Positions 6,281-6,302 of a DNA stretch of 6,302 bases are shown piece after piece. The translations under genes and the position numbers were made by a program. The stretch is from Lentisphaeria bacterium (GTDB lineage: Bacteria; Verrucomicrobiota; Lentisphaeria; Oligosphaerales; JAFGRS01), in NCBI GenBank assembly GCA_016935045.1, contig JAFGRS010000779.1, positions 1 through 6,302 of the forward strand. The letters run 5' to 3'. Within the stretch, counting starts at the first letter, position 1; every line of letters begins with the position of its first letter. A model generated the notes under the pieces. The model made no database searches, was not told the DNA's origin, and saw only the letters and a list, made by a program, of their open reading frames with translations.

Positions 6281-6302
6281 CGGCGGGGACCGATTCGCCG
6301 GA

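Larger units (their letters stand above)
5752..6302. other. Region upstream of the E1 alpha gene with no convincing gene
   Basis: In 551 bases I see no frame with recognisable protein character. The longest short frames (plus 5910-6164; minus, open from the right edge to 5970) mirror each other in register and are rich in Arg, Pro, Ala and Ser. The plus frame has slightly more protein-like composition near its end, but no good start or ribosome site. The region holds a repeated motif (5772-5884), a small dyad (5832-5846) and a structured block at 6182-6300. The E1 promoter probably lies here, but no clear -35/-10 pair could be picked out. Confidence 0.5.

Noticed and set aside
5970..6302. Minus-strand frame open from the right edge to a stop at 5970
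   Set aside because: The product is an Ala/Arg/Pro/Ser-rich string without motifs. It could be the tail of a gene beyond the edge, but nothing supports that here.

Overview
The window comes from a strongly GC-rich bacterium. The phylum cannot be fixed from this sequence. A Sec-type signal peptide on a very large modular protein, next to a bacterial two-subunit E1 dehydrogenase, fits a Gram-negative environmental heterotroph, but this is inference. All convincing genes lie on the minus strand and read right to left.

Layout from right to left. Positions 5752-6302 hold no convincing gene. They contain a pair of near-identical motif copies upstream of the first gene and, at the right edge, a dense set of nested inverted repeats (6182-6300). 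At 5751-4777 is the alpha subunit of a thiamine-diphosphate-dependent E1 dehydrogenase of the pyruvate/acetoin/branched-chain 2-oxo acid type. Its last 8 bases overlap the start of the beta subunit gene (4784-3783), an ATGCCTGA stop-start overlap behind a good Shine-Dalgarno, so the two subunits should be translationally coupled. A 142-base gap (3641-3782) follows, with two mutually exclusive stem-loops. A very large gene then starts at 3640 and runs open off the left edge with no stop in its first 1213 codons. It encodes an exported protein built from about five successive beta-sandwich (concanavalin/LamG-like) modules.

The three longest plus-strand open frames (98-3634, 3639-5027, 4771-6114) are in-register mirrors of these three genes and should not be annotated. 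The large secreted protein is easily missed because it has no stop inside the window, while its mirror is closed and 1178 residues long.

The E1 subunits would form an alpha2-beta2 cytoplasmic enzyme that decarboxylates a 2-oxo acid or acetoin and passes the acyl group to an E2 lipoyl enzyme. No E2 or E3 follows in this window; the next gene is the secreted protein. No recognised mobile element, RNA gene or CRISPR array was seen.
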